Of a DNA stretch of 64,000 nt, positions 27,425-34,723 are shown in pieces; position 1 is the stretch's first letter; each line of letters opens with the position of its first letter. The translations under genes and the position numbers were made by a program. The notes under the pieces were generated by a model. That model did not search any database. It was not told the DNA's origin and saw only the letters and a list, made by a program, of their open reading frames with translations. The DNA is from Filifactor villosus (GTDB taxonomy: Bacteria; Bacillota; Clostridia; Peptostreptococcales; Filifactoraceae), in assembly GCF_042652965.1 (NCBI RefSeq), contig NZ_JBHSHL010000025.1, forward strand, positions 79,379-143,378, given 5' to 3'.

Positions 27425-27892
27425 ATGAAGGCAGCTACGATGTGGAAGGAGTTTAAGAAGGAGTGTCCCGAGATCAATTGCGACTATGAGGCATGGGCCT
27501 TCGGCGAAGATGCAAACAATCTTGCGAAGTTGGTGCTTCAGGGCAAAAAGACAGCCACGAGTTCACTCTATGACGCTTACAAAGATGAGAGGGAGCCCCT
27601 TCCTCAGGTAGGGGAGTACAGTGTTCTTCTTTTGGATAATGAAGAAGCCGTCTGTATCCTGCGAAACATCAAGGTCAGCGTGATGCCCTTTTCGGAAGTG
27701 GGAGAAGATCATGCACGAAAGGAAGGCGAGGGCGACTTGAGCCTTGACTATTGGAGGAAGGTGCATAAGGATTTTTTCGAGAAGCAGATGTTGGAGCTCG
27801 GCAAGGTGTTCAGCCCGCGTTGTAATGTGGTCTGCGAGGAATTCGAGATCGTCTATCCTTCGATTTTTGTCAAAAAAACTCTTAAAAAATAA
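27425..27892 (+). CDS. ASCH-domain protein
   Basis: A 155-residue protein with the ASCH fold, a beta-barrel related to PUA and thought to bind RNA or modified nucleosides. Recognisable segments are EAWAFGEDAN, the signature VLQGKKTATSSLYDAY, GEYSVLLLDN and AVCILRN, with the conserved EGDLSLDYWRKVH near the C-terminus. Some members of this type hydrolyse N4-acetylcytidine. The start is the ATG at 27425 after GGAGGTGA, rather than the GTG 15 bases upstream. It is followed by a terminator and is probably monocistronic. Confidence 0.85.
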   Translation: MKAATMWKEFKKECPEINCDYEAWAFGEDANNLAKLVLQGKKTATSSLYDAYKDEREPLPQVGEYSVLLLDNEEAVCILRNIKVSVMPFSEVGEDHARKEGEGDLSLDYWRKVHKDFFEKQMLELGKVFSPRCNVVCEEFEIVYPSIFVKKTLKK

Positions 27893-27915
27893 GGAAAACT
27901 TCCATACCATATGTC

Positions 27916-27953
27916 AAAAACCTCAAGTTCCGATATGGAGTTTGGGGTTTTTT
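27916..27953 (+). terminator. Rho-independent terminator after ASCH gene
   Basis: AAAAACCTCAA pairs with TTGGGGTTTTT (one G-T pair) around a 15-base loop, followed by T residues. Confidence 0.78.
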
Positions 27954-28023
27954 GATCTCCTGTCAAAGAAAAGGTTGACAAAACAAGGAGCTGTATTTAT
28001 ACTGTATCAAGTGCGAAAGCACG

Positions 28024-28070
28024 AGAAATGTTTTCTTGGTAACCCATTTCTATAAAAAAACAAGAGGAGG
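28024..28070 (+). promoter_or_regulatory. preQ1-I riboswitch controlling queT
   Basis: The P1 stem is AGAAATG (28024-28030) with CATTTCT. The loop between carries TTTTCTTGGTAACC, equivalent to the preQ1-I core UUCUxGxUAxxCC. After P1 comes the A-rich tail ATAAAAAAAC ending in CAAG (28061-28064), which can pair with CTTG of the loop to close the H-type pseudoknot. GAGGAGG follows immediately, so ligand binding should hide the ribosome binding site and lower translation. Its place directly ahead of a QueT transporter gene is the known context for this class. Confidence 0.85.
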
Positions 28071-28078
28071 AATTCAAG

Positions 28079-28555
28079 ATGAAACCACAGGTAAGGAACT
28101 TGGTATTCAATGCGATGATCGCGGCTCTATATGCCGTGTTGACCGTTGCTTTGGAGCCGATAAGCTATGGAGCGGTTCAGTTTAGGCTGGCGGAGGTTAT
28201 GACGCTTCTCGCCTTTGTCAATCCGGTATTTGCTCCGGGGCTGGTACTCGGTTGTCTGATCGCCAACCTGTTCAGCCCGCTGGGTATGGTCGATGTCGTT
28301 GTCGGTACCTTTGCGACCTTCTTGGCAGTCTATCCGATGAGATACTGCAAGAGTGTTTGGACGGCTTCCCTATTACCGGTAATTTCCAACGGTCTTCTTG
28401 TAGGGGTCGAATTGACACTGCTGTTTCAACTGCCCTTGTTTGCAACGATTCTTTCCGTTGCGGCGGGAGAGTTTGTCGTTGTATCCGTCATCGGGGTCGC
28501 TTTGTACTACATCCTGATCCGAGGAAGATTGAAAGAACTGCAATCGTTTCAATAA
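28079..28555 (+). CDS. queT: Queuosine precursor ECF transporter S component QueT
   Basis: Membrane substrate-binding subunit that imports preQ0, preQ1 or a related queuosine precursor together with the shared ECF energising module. The 158-residue protein has about five to six helices and the QueT family motifs AALYAVLTVALEPISYG, QFRLAEVMTLLAFVNP and GCLIANLFSPLG followed by DVVVGTFAT. AGGAGG lies eight bases before the ATG, within reach of the preQ1 riboswitch. A terminator follows. No ECF ATPase or T component is nearby, as expected for group II ECF systems. Confidence 0.93.
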   Translation: MKPQVRNLVFNAMIAALYAVLTVALEPISYGAVQFRLAEVMTLLAFVNPVFAPGLVLGCLIANLFSPLGMVDVVVGTFATFLAVYPMRYCKSVWTASLLPVISNGLLVGVELTLLFQLPLFATILSVAAGEFVVVSVIGVALYYILIRGRLKELQSFQ

Positions 28556-28568
28556 ACGAAACAGCAAG

Positions 28569-28597
28569 AAGAGTAGGTAGATGCCTGCTCTTTTTTA
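28569..28597 (+). terminator. Rho-independent terminator after queT
   Basis: AAGAGTAGG pairs with CCTGCTCTT (G-T tolerated) and is followed by TTTTTTATTT, 14 bases after the queT stop. Confidence 0.85.
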
Positions 28598-28997
28598 TTT
28601 ATACTAAAATCCAATTAAAATGTGAGGTGTAGGGGAGAGGGATAAAACGGAATTGATCGTAAAGGAAGAGTTGAATAACGGAGCAACAAGAAGCACAGAC
28701 CAACAAAGAATGAGCCACACCCTCAAAGCCGAACGGCATTGTGATAAAAAAGAGTAAGGGAAAGACCTTTGTAGCCGAGATATATTTTGACAAAAACATC
28801 AAAAAATCCTTTCAAGATAATCTGCTAAAGACAGTATAAGTGGAATAGAAAGAATAAGGATAAACAGACGTGTTTTGGATTTGTTCCTTCGTTTATTTTG
28901 CCATCTATTCCGACAAAAACCTTGACAGGGAATAGGAAATCCGATGGTGGGAAAAATGCTTTAAAAGTGGTATAATGTTTGTTGTTATAGAACAAAT
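28598..28997. other. Intergenic region after queT with candidate extended -10
   Basis: About 400 bases with no supported gene. Near its end TGG directly precedes TATAAT (28968-28976), a good extended -10 that would drive the small membrane protein gene at 28998. A TTGACA at 28922 is too far upstream to pair with it. Confidence 0.5.
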
Positions 28998-29441
28998 ATG
29001 TGTGATTTTATGAGGACAAGATACGTGAAAAAATTTCTTTTTGTCATAATGTTGATTTTTTTTATTGTGCTCGACGCCTACACGGCTTTGTTGGTTTTAG
29101 GGGATGTGATAATTCCTACAACCACAATGGAAATTACAAATCAAAATGAGTATATTGTTGAAATTGTCAAAGAACATTTTGATTTGGATTATGAAATACA
29201 AAAAATTGTATTTAGTCCGGGGTTCCCTGATGGGTATGGATTAGATATATATGACTATGATGGAATGAAGCATAGTGAATCTGAAGATAATCACGAAGAT
29301 AGTGAAATATTTGAATACTTTCAAAAAATGAAAATAGATACTCCTAAATATTTGAAGGTTCTTATTTTAGAAATTCTTCTCGAAATCATTGTAATTGTAG
29401 TAGTAATTAGAAAGAATAAAATCAAGCAACGAAACCCGTAA
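28998..29441 (+). CDS. Small two-helix membrane protein of unknown function
   Basis: No family recognised. The 147-residue product has an N-terminal helix (FLFVIMLIFFIVLDAYTALLVL, about 13-34), an acidic external or loop segment (about 40-115) with YGLDIYDYDG and many Asp and Glu, and a second helix near the C-terminus (LEILLEIIVIVVVI, about 123-138) with a basic tail. Both Met1 and Met5 could be starts; neither has a strong ribosome binding site. It is AT-richer than its neighbours, as are the next two operons, which suggests that 28.9-31.4 kb was acquired separately. It ends in its own terminator. Confidence 0.6.
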   Translation: MCDFMRTRYVKKFLFVIMLIFFIVLDAYTALLVLGDVIIPTTTMEITNQNEYIVEIVKEHFDLDYEIQKIVFSPGFPDGYGLDIYDYDGMKHSESEDNHEDSEIFEYFQKMKIDTPKYLKVLILEILLEIIVIVVVIRKNKIKQRNP

Positions 29442-29485
29442 AACCCGAGTTTGCGACACTAATAACGAAATAAAGACTAATAAGG

Positions 29486-29517
29486 AAACAGTAAATCAAA
29501 TCGGTTTGCTGTTTTTT
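29486..29517 (+). terminator. Rho-independent terminator
   Basis: AAACAGTAAA pairs with TTTGCTGTTT around a nine-base loop, followed by TTTT. It ends the small membrane protein transcript. Confidence 0.75.
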
Positions 29518-29598
29518 ATTGCTCAAAATTAAAGAGAAAGATCAAGAAAAATGGAAAACATAGAAGAAAGAACTTAAAAAATATGTTCTACTTTGTCA

Positions 29599-29656
29599 TT
29601 GACAGATATTACGAATTGTGATATAGTACATATAACGATATATCGAAATTCGTAAT
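29599..29656 (+). promoter_or_regulatory. Promoter and palindromic operator of the padR operon
   Basis: TTGACA (29599-29604) and TATAGT (29622-29627) are spaced by 17 bases. A perfect ten-base inverted repeat, ATTACGAATT (29608-29617) and AATTCGTAAT (29647-29656), brackets the -10 box, and the palindrome CGATATATCG (29636-29645) lies between. This layout fits autorepression by the PadR protein encoded 15 bases downstream. Confidence 0.82.
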
Positions 29657-29670
29657 AGAAAGGAGAAATC

Positions 29671-30009
29671 ATGGGTAGAACAGCAAACAGCGGAGCTCTT
29701 ACGGAATCTGTCTTTTATATTCTGCTACTACTTCATAAACCGGCTCACGGCTATGCTCTGATGAAAGACATTGTGGAAATGACAGGCGGGCGGGTAAAAC
29801 TGGGAGCGGGTTCTCTTTACGGAGCATTCGACACATTGCAAAAAAAAGGCTGGATTGAGCCACTGGACGAGAATCCGCAGGATAGAAGGATTGAATATAT
29901 TATCACAAGTACAGGAAAACAGTTTTTTGAAAAAGAGCTTATCCGTCTGGAAGAATTGTTGCAAAATGCAAAAAAAATGAAGGAGGATACAAATGAAAAC
30001 GAGAGTTAA
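29671..30009 (+). CDS. PadR-family transcriptional regulator
   Basis: A 112-residue winged-helix repressor. The family pattern is clear: LTESVFYILLLLHKPAHGYALMKDI, GGRVKLGAGSLYGAFDTLQ, KKGWIEPL and DRRIEYIITSTGKQF, followed by a short dimerising helix. AAAGGAG lies seven bases before the ATG. It overlaps the DUF2812 gene by 17 bases, the standard pairing for this PadR type, in which the downstream membrane protein is the likely regulated partner. A perfect inverted repeat around its promoter suggests autoregulation. Confidence 0.94.
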   Translation: MGRTANSGALTESVFYILLLLHKPAHGYALMKDIVEMTGGRVKLGAGSLYGAFDTLQKKGWIEPLDENPQDRRIEYIITSTGKQFFEKELIRLEELLQNAKKMKEDTNENES

Positions 30010-30541
30010 AAAGACTTTTTTGGACATATCCAAGGAAGAACAATGGCTGAATGAGCAAGGGGAACATGGATTGATGCTTATAGGTTATCATAGTGGAGAA
30101 TATGAGTTTGAAGATGTTTCCCCGGTGAAGTATCAGTATAAGATTGATATACCTGATTATACAGGAGGAAAGAAAAAGGAATATCTTGATTTCTTAGAAC
30201 AGACCGGTATTTCTGTGGTGGCACAGTATGGTGGGAGAGTATATCTTAGAAAGAATGTAGCTGACGGTCCTCTGGATTTGTATACCGAAAAGAAGGAGGT
30301 CACAAAGCAAATGAACAAACGATATTCTCATTTCTTCTCCATCGCTATATCGCAGTTCATGTTGGGGCTTATTATGTTGATTCAAACACTGTACAATGTG
30401 CAGCCAAAAGGTGTTGCGTTTTGGATCGCAATTGTTATCGACACAGGCTTAATTGTTTCCGGAATCATCTTCTTCATTCTGGGTGTCCGAAAGCATAGGA
30501 AATATTCTTTGCCAAAAGACGAAAAGGATATTTGGGAATAG
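29993..30541 (+). CDS. DUF2812-domain membrane protein
   Basis: A 182-residue protein whose N-terminal about 110 residues form the DUF2812 domain (FLDISKEEQWLNEQGEHGLML, then YQYKIDIPDY and YGGRVYLRK). Two membrane helices follow (about 115-135 and 145-165), then a basic tail. Function is unknown; proteins of this kind are nearly always encoded with a PadR regulator. AAGGAGG lies before the ATG inside padR, so translation is coupled to that gene. The operon ends at the hairpin near 30617. Confidence 0.88.
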   Translation: MKTRVKKTFLDISKEEQWLNEQGEHGLMLIGYHSGEYEFEDVSPVKYQYKIDIPDYTGGKKKEYLDFLEQTGISVVAQYGGRVYLRKNVADGPLDLYTEKKEVTKQMNKRYSHFFSIAISQFMLGLIMLIQTLYNVQPKGVAFWIAIVIDTGLIVSGIIFFILGVRKHRKYSLPKDEKDIWE

Positions 30542-30616
30542 ATTTCGATTTGTATAAGTTGCAAAAGAGAATACATCTCTTTTATAGAGAGTGGAATAAA
30601 CCTCGTTCATCATCGT

Positions 30617-30661
30617 GGCAAAAAGCAGTCGGTCTGAAAAGATTTGCTGCTTTTTGTTGCC
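30617..30661 (+). terminator. Rho-independent terminator after DUF2812 gene
   Basis: GGCAAAAAGCAG and CTGCTTTTTG with a distal GCC form a long stem with a loop of about 20 bases. The T tract is inside the right arm. Confidence 0.7.
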
Positions 30662-30773
30662 TTGGAAGAGTAGGTCTTTTTAAGGAAGTTTTTCTTTATA
30701 GAGATCTATCATCCGGAGTGTGTCTATATAGATTAAACGAGGAATCTTAGACACATAAAAATAATCTGAAATA

Positions 30774-30782
30774 TGGTATAAT
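30774..30782 (+). promoter_or_regulatory. Extended -10 promoter for GNAT gene
   Basis: TGG directly followed by TATAAT, a consensus extended -10. No good -35 is seen 17 bases upstream, as is common for this promoter class. It would start transcription near 30789, about 40 bases before the GNAT start. Confidence 0.6.
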
Positions 30783-30827
30783 ACAATAAAATTGAGTGAA
30801 GGAATTAGAATCTGTGGAGGAGGTTAT

Positions 30828-31367
30828 ATGAGTTTAAATGGGAAAATAATAATAGAAACGGAAAGACTAATATTAAGAGAGATGACTTTACGTGATTTTG
30901 ATAATTTAAAAAGAGTTATCGGAGATAAAAATAACATGAAATATTTCTCTGATGTATTTGATGATGATAGAGTTAAACTTTGGATTGAAAAAAGTATTGA
31001 AACATATAAAACATTTGGATTTGGATTTTGGGCAATATGTTTAAAGGAAACCGGTGAAATGATTGGTGACTGTGGAGTGACTATGCAAAATATTAATGGG
31101 TTTATTAGACCGGAAATAGGTTATCATTTACGAGCAGATATGCAAGGCAATGGGTATGTTAAAGAGTCTGCTATTGCTACAAGGGATTGGATATTTAATA
31201 ACACACCTTTTAATCAGGTATTCTCATATATGACGAAAGAAAATATTCCCTCAGTGAAAACAGCAATTTCTTATGGATGCAAATTACTAGAAGAATATAC
31301 CGAAGAAAACAAAACTATTCAAGTTTATGGCATATCAAGGAAAGATTGGGAAAAATTAGATAGGTAG
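30828..31367 (+). CDS. GNAT-family acetyltransferase (RimJ/RimL type)
   Basis: A 179-residue acetyltransferase. The family start ETERLILREMTLRDFDNL is present, followed by WIEKSIE, GFWAICLKETGEMIGDCGV, and the acetyl-CoA loop region EIGYHLRADMQGNGYVKE, with IPSVKTAISYGCK near the end. RimJ/RimL relatives modify ribosomal protein N-termini or small molecules; the substrate here is unknown. The start is the ATG at 30828 with GGAGGAGG six bases ahead. The gene is clearly AT-richer than the surrounding chromosome. It has its own promoter and terminator. Confidence 0.88.
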   Translation: MSLNGKIIIETERLILREMTLRDFDNLKRVIGDKNNMKYFSDVFDDDRVKLWIEKSIETYKTFGFGFWAICLKETGEMIGDCGVTMQNINGFIRPEIGYHLRADMQGNGYVKESAIATRDWIFNNTPFNQVFSYMTKENIPSVKTAISYGCKLLEEYTEENKTIQVYGISRKDWEKLDR

Positions 31368-31402
31368 ACCCCGGTTTGTCTAAATGAATATCATAGTTTG
31401 AG

Positions 31403-31434
31403 AAACAGTAGACCAAGCAGGTTTACTGTTTTTT
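31403..31434 (+). terminator. Rho-independent terminator after GNAT gene
   Basis: AAACAGTA and TACTGTTT with an inner ACC/GGT extension form the stem; TTTTTT follows. It starts 35 bases after the stop codon. Confidence 0.85.
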
Positions 31435-31807
31435 GTTCCTCGGATTTTAAAAGAGAGCGACCATAAATCAAAAAGGTAGATGACAAAAAGTTCTATGATG
31501 GAAATAATGATACTTCTATCGGTAAATAGGATGAAATGGATAAGTGCGTAATAGGTTGTTCGAAAATCAGAACAGTATTTTCTTCGAAAATCGAGGAAAT
31601 AGCATTGATTTTGTCTCACATAAGGTTTGGAAGAGAAAAGATGTAAACAAAATAATACAAAAATAGAAAAAAACAGACAAGAATGTTATGAAAAAAATAC
31701 ATTTTTAGAATTTTTGAACGAAAAAAGAAAAGAAAATCATTATTTTTTTGATAATGGAAAATAAAAAAGTTTGAAAATAAAGATGTTGGAGAACTGTTTG
31801 ATAAATA
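31435..31807. other. Intergenic region upstream of the sigma-54 promoter
   Basis: About 370 AT-rich bases without a supported gene; the long minus-strand ORF crossing it is mostly antisense to the dehydrogenase. CATTAT and ATAATG (31738-31756) form an inverted repeat about 60 bases upstream of the sigma-54 site, a possible activator site, though the spacing is short for an enhancer. Confidence 0.4.
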
Positions 31808-31823
31808 TGGTATAAAATTTGCT
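31808..31823 (+). promoter_or_regulatory. Sigma-54 (-24/-12) promoter of the hydroxybutyrate locus
   Basis: TGGTATAAAATTTGCT matches the -24/-12 consensus TGGCAC-N5-TTGCW: GG (31809-31810) and GC (31821-31822) are separated by exactly ten bases. It lies 48 bases before the dehydrogenase start. A sigma-54 activator is encoded at the end of the same locus. The same bases could be read as an extended -10 (TGG TATAAA), so an overlapping sigma-A promoter cannot be excluded. Confidence 0.7.
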
Positions 31824-31870
31824 TTTATCCTAGACGGTAAGAATATCATGTTGAGACAGGAGGAAGAAAA

Positions 31871-32632
31871 ATGCTGAAAGACAAGGTTGCTGTTGTTACA
31901 GGTGCGGCGAGCGGGATCGGTTATGCGATTGCAAAAGAACTTGCCGAGAAAAATGCAAAGGTGGTAATGGCCGATGTCAATGAAGAAGGATTGAAGGAGG
32001 CTGCCAAAACGATCGGGGGAGAGTACTTTGTAGCAGACTTGAGCAAAAGGGATGCTTGCAAGAGTTTGATCGATTTTGCGAAAGAAAAGTTTTCTCGAGT
32101 GGATATCTTGGTAAATGTCGCGGGAATCCAGACAGTTTCTCCAATCGAGGAGTTTCCGGAAGACCGTTGGGATTTTATGATGTCGTTGATGTTGACAGCT
32201 CCCTTCCTTTTGACCAAATATGTATGGAGTTCTATGAAGGAGAACGGTTGGGGAAGAATTATCAACTTGAGTTCTATTCACGGTTTGGTAGCATCCGAGT
32301 TTAAGTCCGCCTATGTATCGGCAAAGCACGGTTTGGTGGGTCTGACCAAGACGGCGGGAATGGAAGGAGGTCCCTTCGGGATTACGGTCAATGCCATTTG
32401 TCCGGCTTATGTACGAACACCTCTGGTGGATAATCAAATTGCCGCACAGGCGAAGACACACAATATCTCCGAGGAAGAGGTCGTGAGCAAGATTATGCTT
32501 CAAAAAGCTGCGATTAAGACAATGCTTGAGCCTAAGACGGTAGCGGATATGGTCGTCTTCCTATGCTCGGACTCGGCGGCCAATATCACAGGAAGTGCGA
32601 TCACCATAGATGGAGGATGGACAGCGAATTAG
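31871..32632 (+). CDS. 3-hydroxybutyrate dehydrogenase (short-chain dehydrogenase)
   Basis: NAD-dependent interconversion of D-3-hydroxybutyrate and acetoacetate. The SDR motifs are GAASGIGYAIA (residues 10-20), NVAGIQ, and the catalytic Ser, Tyr and Lys in NLSSIHG and SAYVSAKHG. The segment after it, TVNAICPAYVRTPLVDNQI, followed by a KTHNISEEEV stretch, and the ending GSAITIDGGWTAN are characteristic of this enzyme type. It is 253 residues, full length. AGGAGGAAG lies ahead of the ATG. It heads a group with a GntP-like permease, a hydroxyacyl-CoA dehydrogenase and a sigma-54 activator, and has a sigma-54 type promoter. Confidence 0.9.
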   Translation: MLKDKVAVVTGAASGIGYAIAKELAEKNAKVVMADVNEEGLKEAAKTIGGEYFVADLSKRDACKSLIDFAKEKFSRVDILVNVAGIQTVSPIEEFPEDRWDFMMSLMLTAPFLLTKYVWSSMKENGWGRIINLSSIHGLVASEFKSAYVSAKHGLVGLTKTAGMEGGPFGITVNAICPAYVRTPLVDNQIAAQAKTHNISEEEVVSKIMLQKAAIKTMLEPKTVADMVVFLCSDSAANITGSAITIDGGWTAN

Positions 32633-33225
32633 TGTAAGGCAGATCGGAAGTTCGCCTTATTTTCAACCCTGTGTTAGAAGGAAAAAGTTCTGACAGAATA
32701 GTTGAAATCAATAGGGCTATCTATGTGTCAACACACCGGGTAAGAACGGCAAAAACCAAGAGGACATAAAGATGAGATTATCTGCAGTTGAACAAGGTTC
32801 AGTGAGCTTTACGAAGGTAGGTATATCGATGTATGAATACGTTTTACGGAGAGAGGACATGATCGCTTGAAGAACGATTCGCAGTCATCTTTATACAAAC
32901 CATAAAATCTTTGAGAGTATTTTTTCAGTCTATTTGTATCTTTATCACATCTGTTCAAGCTATTGGGGAAAGGGTATGTATCATTGCTGAAAATCGTATA
33001 AGTGATGACCGTGCTCAAACCACATGGCTGATCGATAACAAGGATAGTATTATCAAAGAGGGTGATATCTCTTTGAGGTACTCCCGTAAGCTTATTCAGG
33101 GATGAAAGTCCGGCGTGTACCACTGTTTGTTATGTGAGGCTAGGTATATTAAGGAAGGTTTTATGTGAAGCAACTTGGAGCAAAAGGACGGGTCTTCTGC
33201 AGATCACATTAAGGGAGGAAACATT
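32633..33225. other. Intergenic region between dehydrogenase and permease
   Basis: About 590 bases. At 32642-32662 an AAGGC/GCCTT hairpin follows the dehydrogenase stop, with a weak T tail, and may attenuate read-through. A short ORF on each strand (around 32911-33105) resembles no protein I know and has no ribosome binding site. The motif GTGTCAACACACCGG near 32726 resembles one near 11152. Confidence 0.4.
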
Positions 33226-34617
33226 ATGATAGGTATATTCGGTATTATTTTGTCACTCGCATTGTTGATGTATTTGGCTTATCGGGGATGGTCGGTTATT
33301 ATATTGGCGCCGCTTCTGTCGCTTCTCGCAGTCATTTTTGCAGGGTTTGCGGGAGAGGATGTTCATTTGCTTGCGACCTATACCGAGAGATTTATGGTAA
33401 GTTTGGCAGGTTATGTAAAGAGTTATTTCCCTGTGTTCCTTCTCGGAGCATTGTTCGGAAAGGTAATGGATGATACGGGGGCAGCGAAGTCGATTGCGAC
33501 AGTTATTTCCGAAAAAGTAGGTAAAGGAAAAGAGATATGGGCGGTCGTACTTTCGTGTGCGGTTATTACTTACGGAGGGGTATCCCTTTTTGTTGCAGCA
33601 TTTGCCATTTATCCGATCGGTGCAGCTCTGTTCAAAAAGGCGGATATTCCTAAAAGGCTTCTTCCTCCGGCAATCGCTTTGGGAGCATTTACGTTTACGA
33701 TGACGGCGGTTCCGGGAACTCCCCAGATCCAAAATGCGATCCCGATGAAGTTTTTTGAAACGGATCTCTTTGCAGCTCCTATTTTGGGTATCGTTGCGAC
33801 AGCGATTATGATGTTCGGCGGGGTGTTTTGGCTCAACAGCAGAGCGAAGAAGGCGAGAGCTATGGGCGAAGGATATGGAGATCACGCAGATAGTCATCTG
33901 CATGGAGAAGACAAGGATAAGCTGCCGAGTTTCGGAGCATCGATTCTTCCGATTTTGGTTGTATTGATCGGCAACTTTGTGTTTACAAAATTCGTTTTTG
34001 CACATACGGATGCAGCTTATTTGGAAGAACAGTACAATACGACTTTGGGAGCGGTGTTGGGCAACTGGAGTTTGATCACGGCGTTGATCTGCGGTGTTTT
34101 GTTAGCGATTGTTCTAAATCTCAAGAGATTTGAAAAAGGGGTTATGACAACGATCAAGGAAGGGGTTCAAGGTTCGTTTCTGGCAGTAATGAATACGGCA
34201 TCGGAGGTAGGATACGGAAACGTTATCAAATCTTTGGGAGCCTTTGCTTTGGTTGCGGCCTTTATGACGGATGTATCCTCCAATCCTCTGGTAGGAGAGG
34301 CCATTTCATCTTCGGTTCTGGCAGGTATAACAGGTTCGGCATCGGGAGGTTTGTCGATTGCTCTGGAGACTTTTGGAGAAACCTTCCTCCAGAGAGCGAT
34401 GGATTCCGGGATCAGCCCTGAGGTACTACACAGGGTCGCGGCGATCGCCTGCGGCGGTCTCGATACGCTTCCGCATAACGGTGCGGTCATTACCTTGTTG
34501 GGAATTACGGGTATGACACATAAGGAATGCTATGTAAATATCGGAATGTGTACAGTTGTAATCCCGACAATAGCGGTAATCGTAATTATTCTGCTCGGAA
34601 CCGTCGGTATTGTATAA
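33226..34617 (+). CDS. GntP-family permease (probable hydroxy-acid/hydroxybutyrate transporter)
   Basis: A 463-residue membrane protein with about 12 helices. Landmarks of the GntP/ion transporter family are GIFGIILSLALLMYLAYRG at the N-terminus, FLLGALFGKVMDDTGAA, the ITYGGVSLFVAAFAIYPIG segment and TMTAVPGTPQIQNAIP, and late in the chain a GSASGGLSIALE motif and GGLDTLPHNGAVITLL. A histidine- and aspartate-rich loop (about 222-245) separates the halves. The start is the ATG at 33226 with GGAGG seven bases upstream, not the longer ORF from 33175. Its position between two enzymes of 3-hydroxybutyrate metabolism points to uptake of such short-chain acids; gluconate-type substrates are less likely here. 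Confidence 0.85.
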   Translation: MIGIFGIILSLALLMYLAYRGWSVIILAPLLSLLAVIFAGFAGEDVHLLATYTERFMVSLAGYVKSYFPVFLLGALFGKVMDDTGAAKSIATVISEKVGKGKEIWAVVLSCAVITYGGVSLFVAAFAIYPIGAALFKKADIPKRLLPPAIALGAFTFTMTAVPGTPQIQNAIPMKFFETDLFAAPILGIVATAIMMFGGVFWLNSRAKKARAMGEGYGDHADSHLHGEDKDKLPSFGASILPILVVLIGNFVFTKFVFAHTDAAYLEEQYNTTLGAVLGNWSLITALICGVLLAIVLNLKRFEKGVMTTIKEGVQGSFLAVMNTASEVGYGNVIKSLGAFALVAAFMTDVSSNPLVGEAISSSVLAGITGSASGGLSIALETFGETFLQRAMDSGISPEVLHRVAAIACGGLDTLPHNGAVITLLGITGMTHKECYVNIGMCTVVIPTIAVIVIILLGTVGIV

Positions 34618-34723
34618 AGAAGGATCGTGCGGTAGAATATATAAGGTAGAAAAAGGTTGAGGGTTGTAGAGGATACAACCCTTGTAACCGTAGCTTGTAG
34701 GAGTCAATGAGGGGAGAAATAAG

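Noticed and set aside
31616..32503. 295-codon minus-strand ORF
   Set aside because: It is mostly antisense to the 3-hydroxybutyrate dehydrogenase, has a composition typical of a shadow frame, and lacks a ribosome binding site.
32975..32993. GG...TTGCT site before the permease as a second sigma-54 promoter
   Set aside because: GG and GC are 11 bases apart and the site is over 200 bases from the start codon.
32809..33123. Overlapping ORFs on both strands in the gap before the permease
   Set aside because: No ribosome binding site, no motif, and the two frames mirror each other in non-coding sequence.
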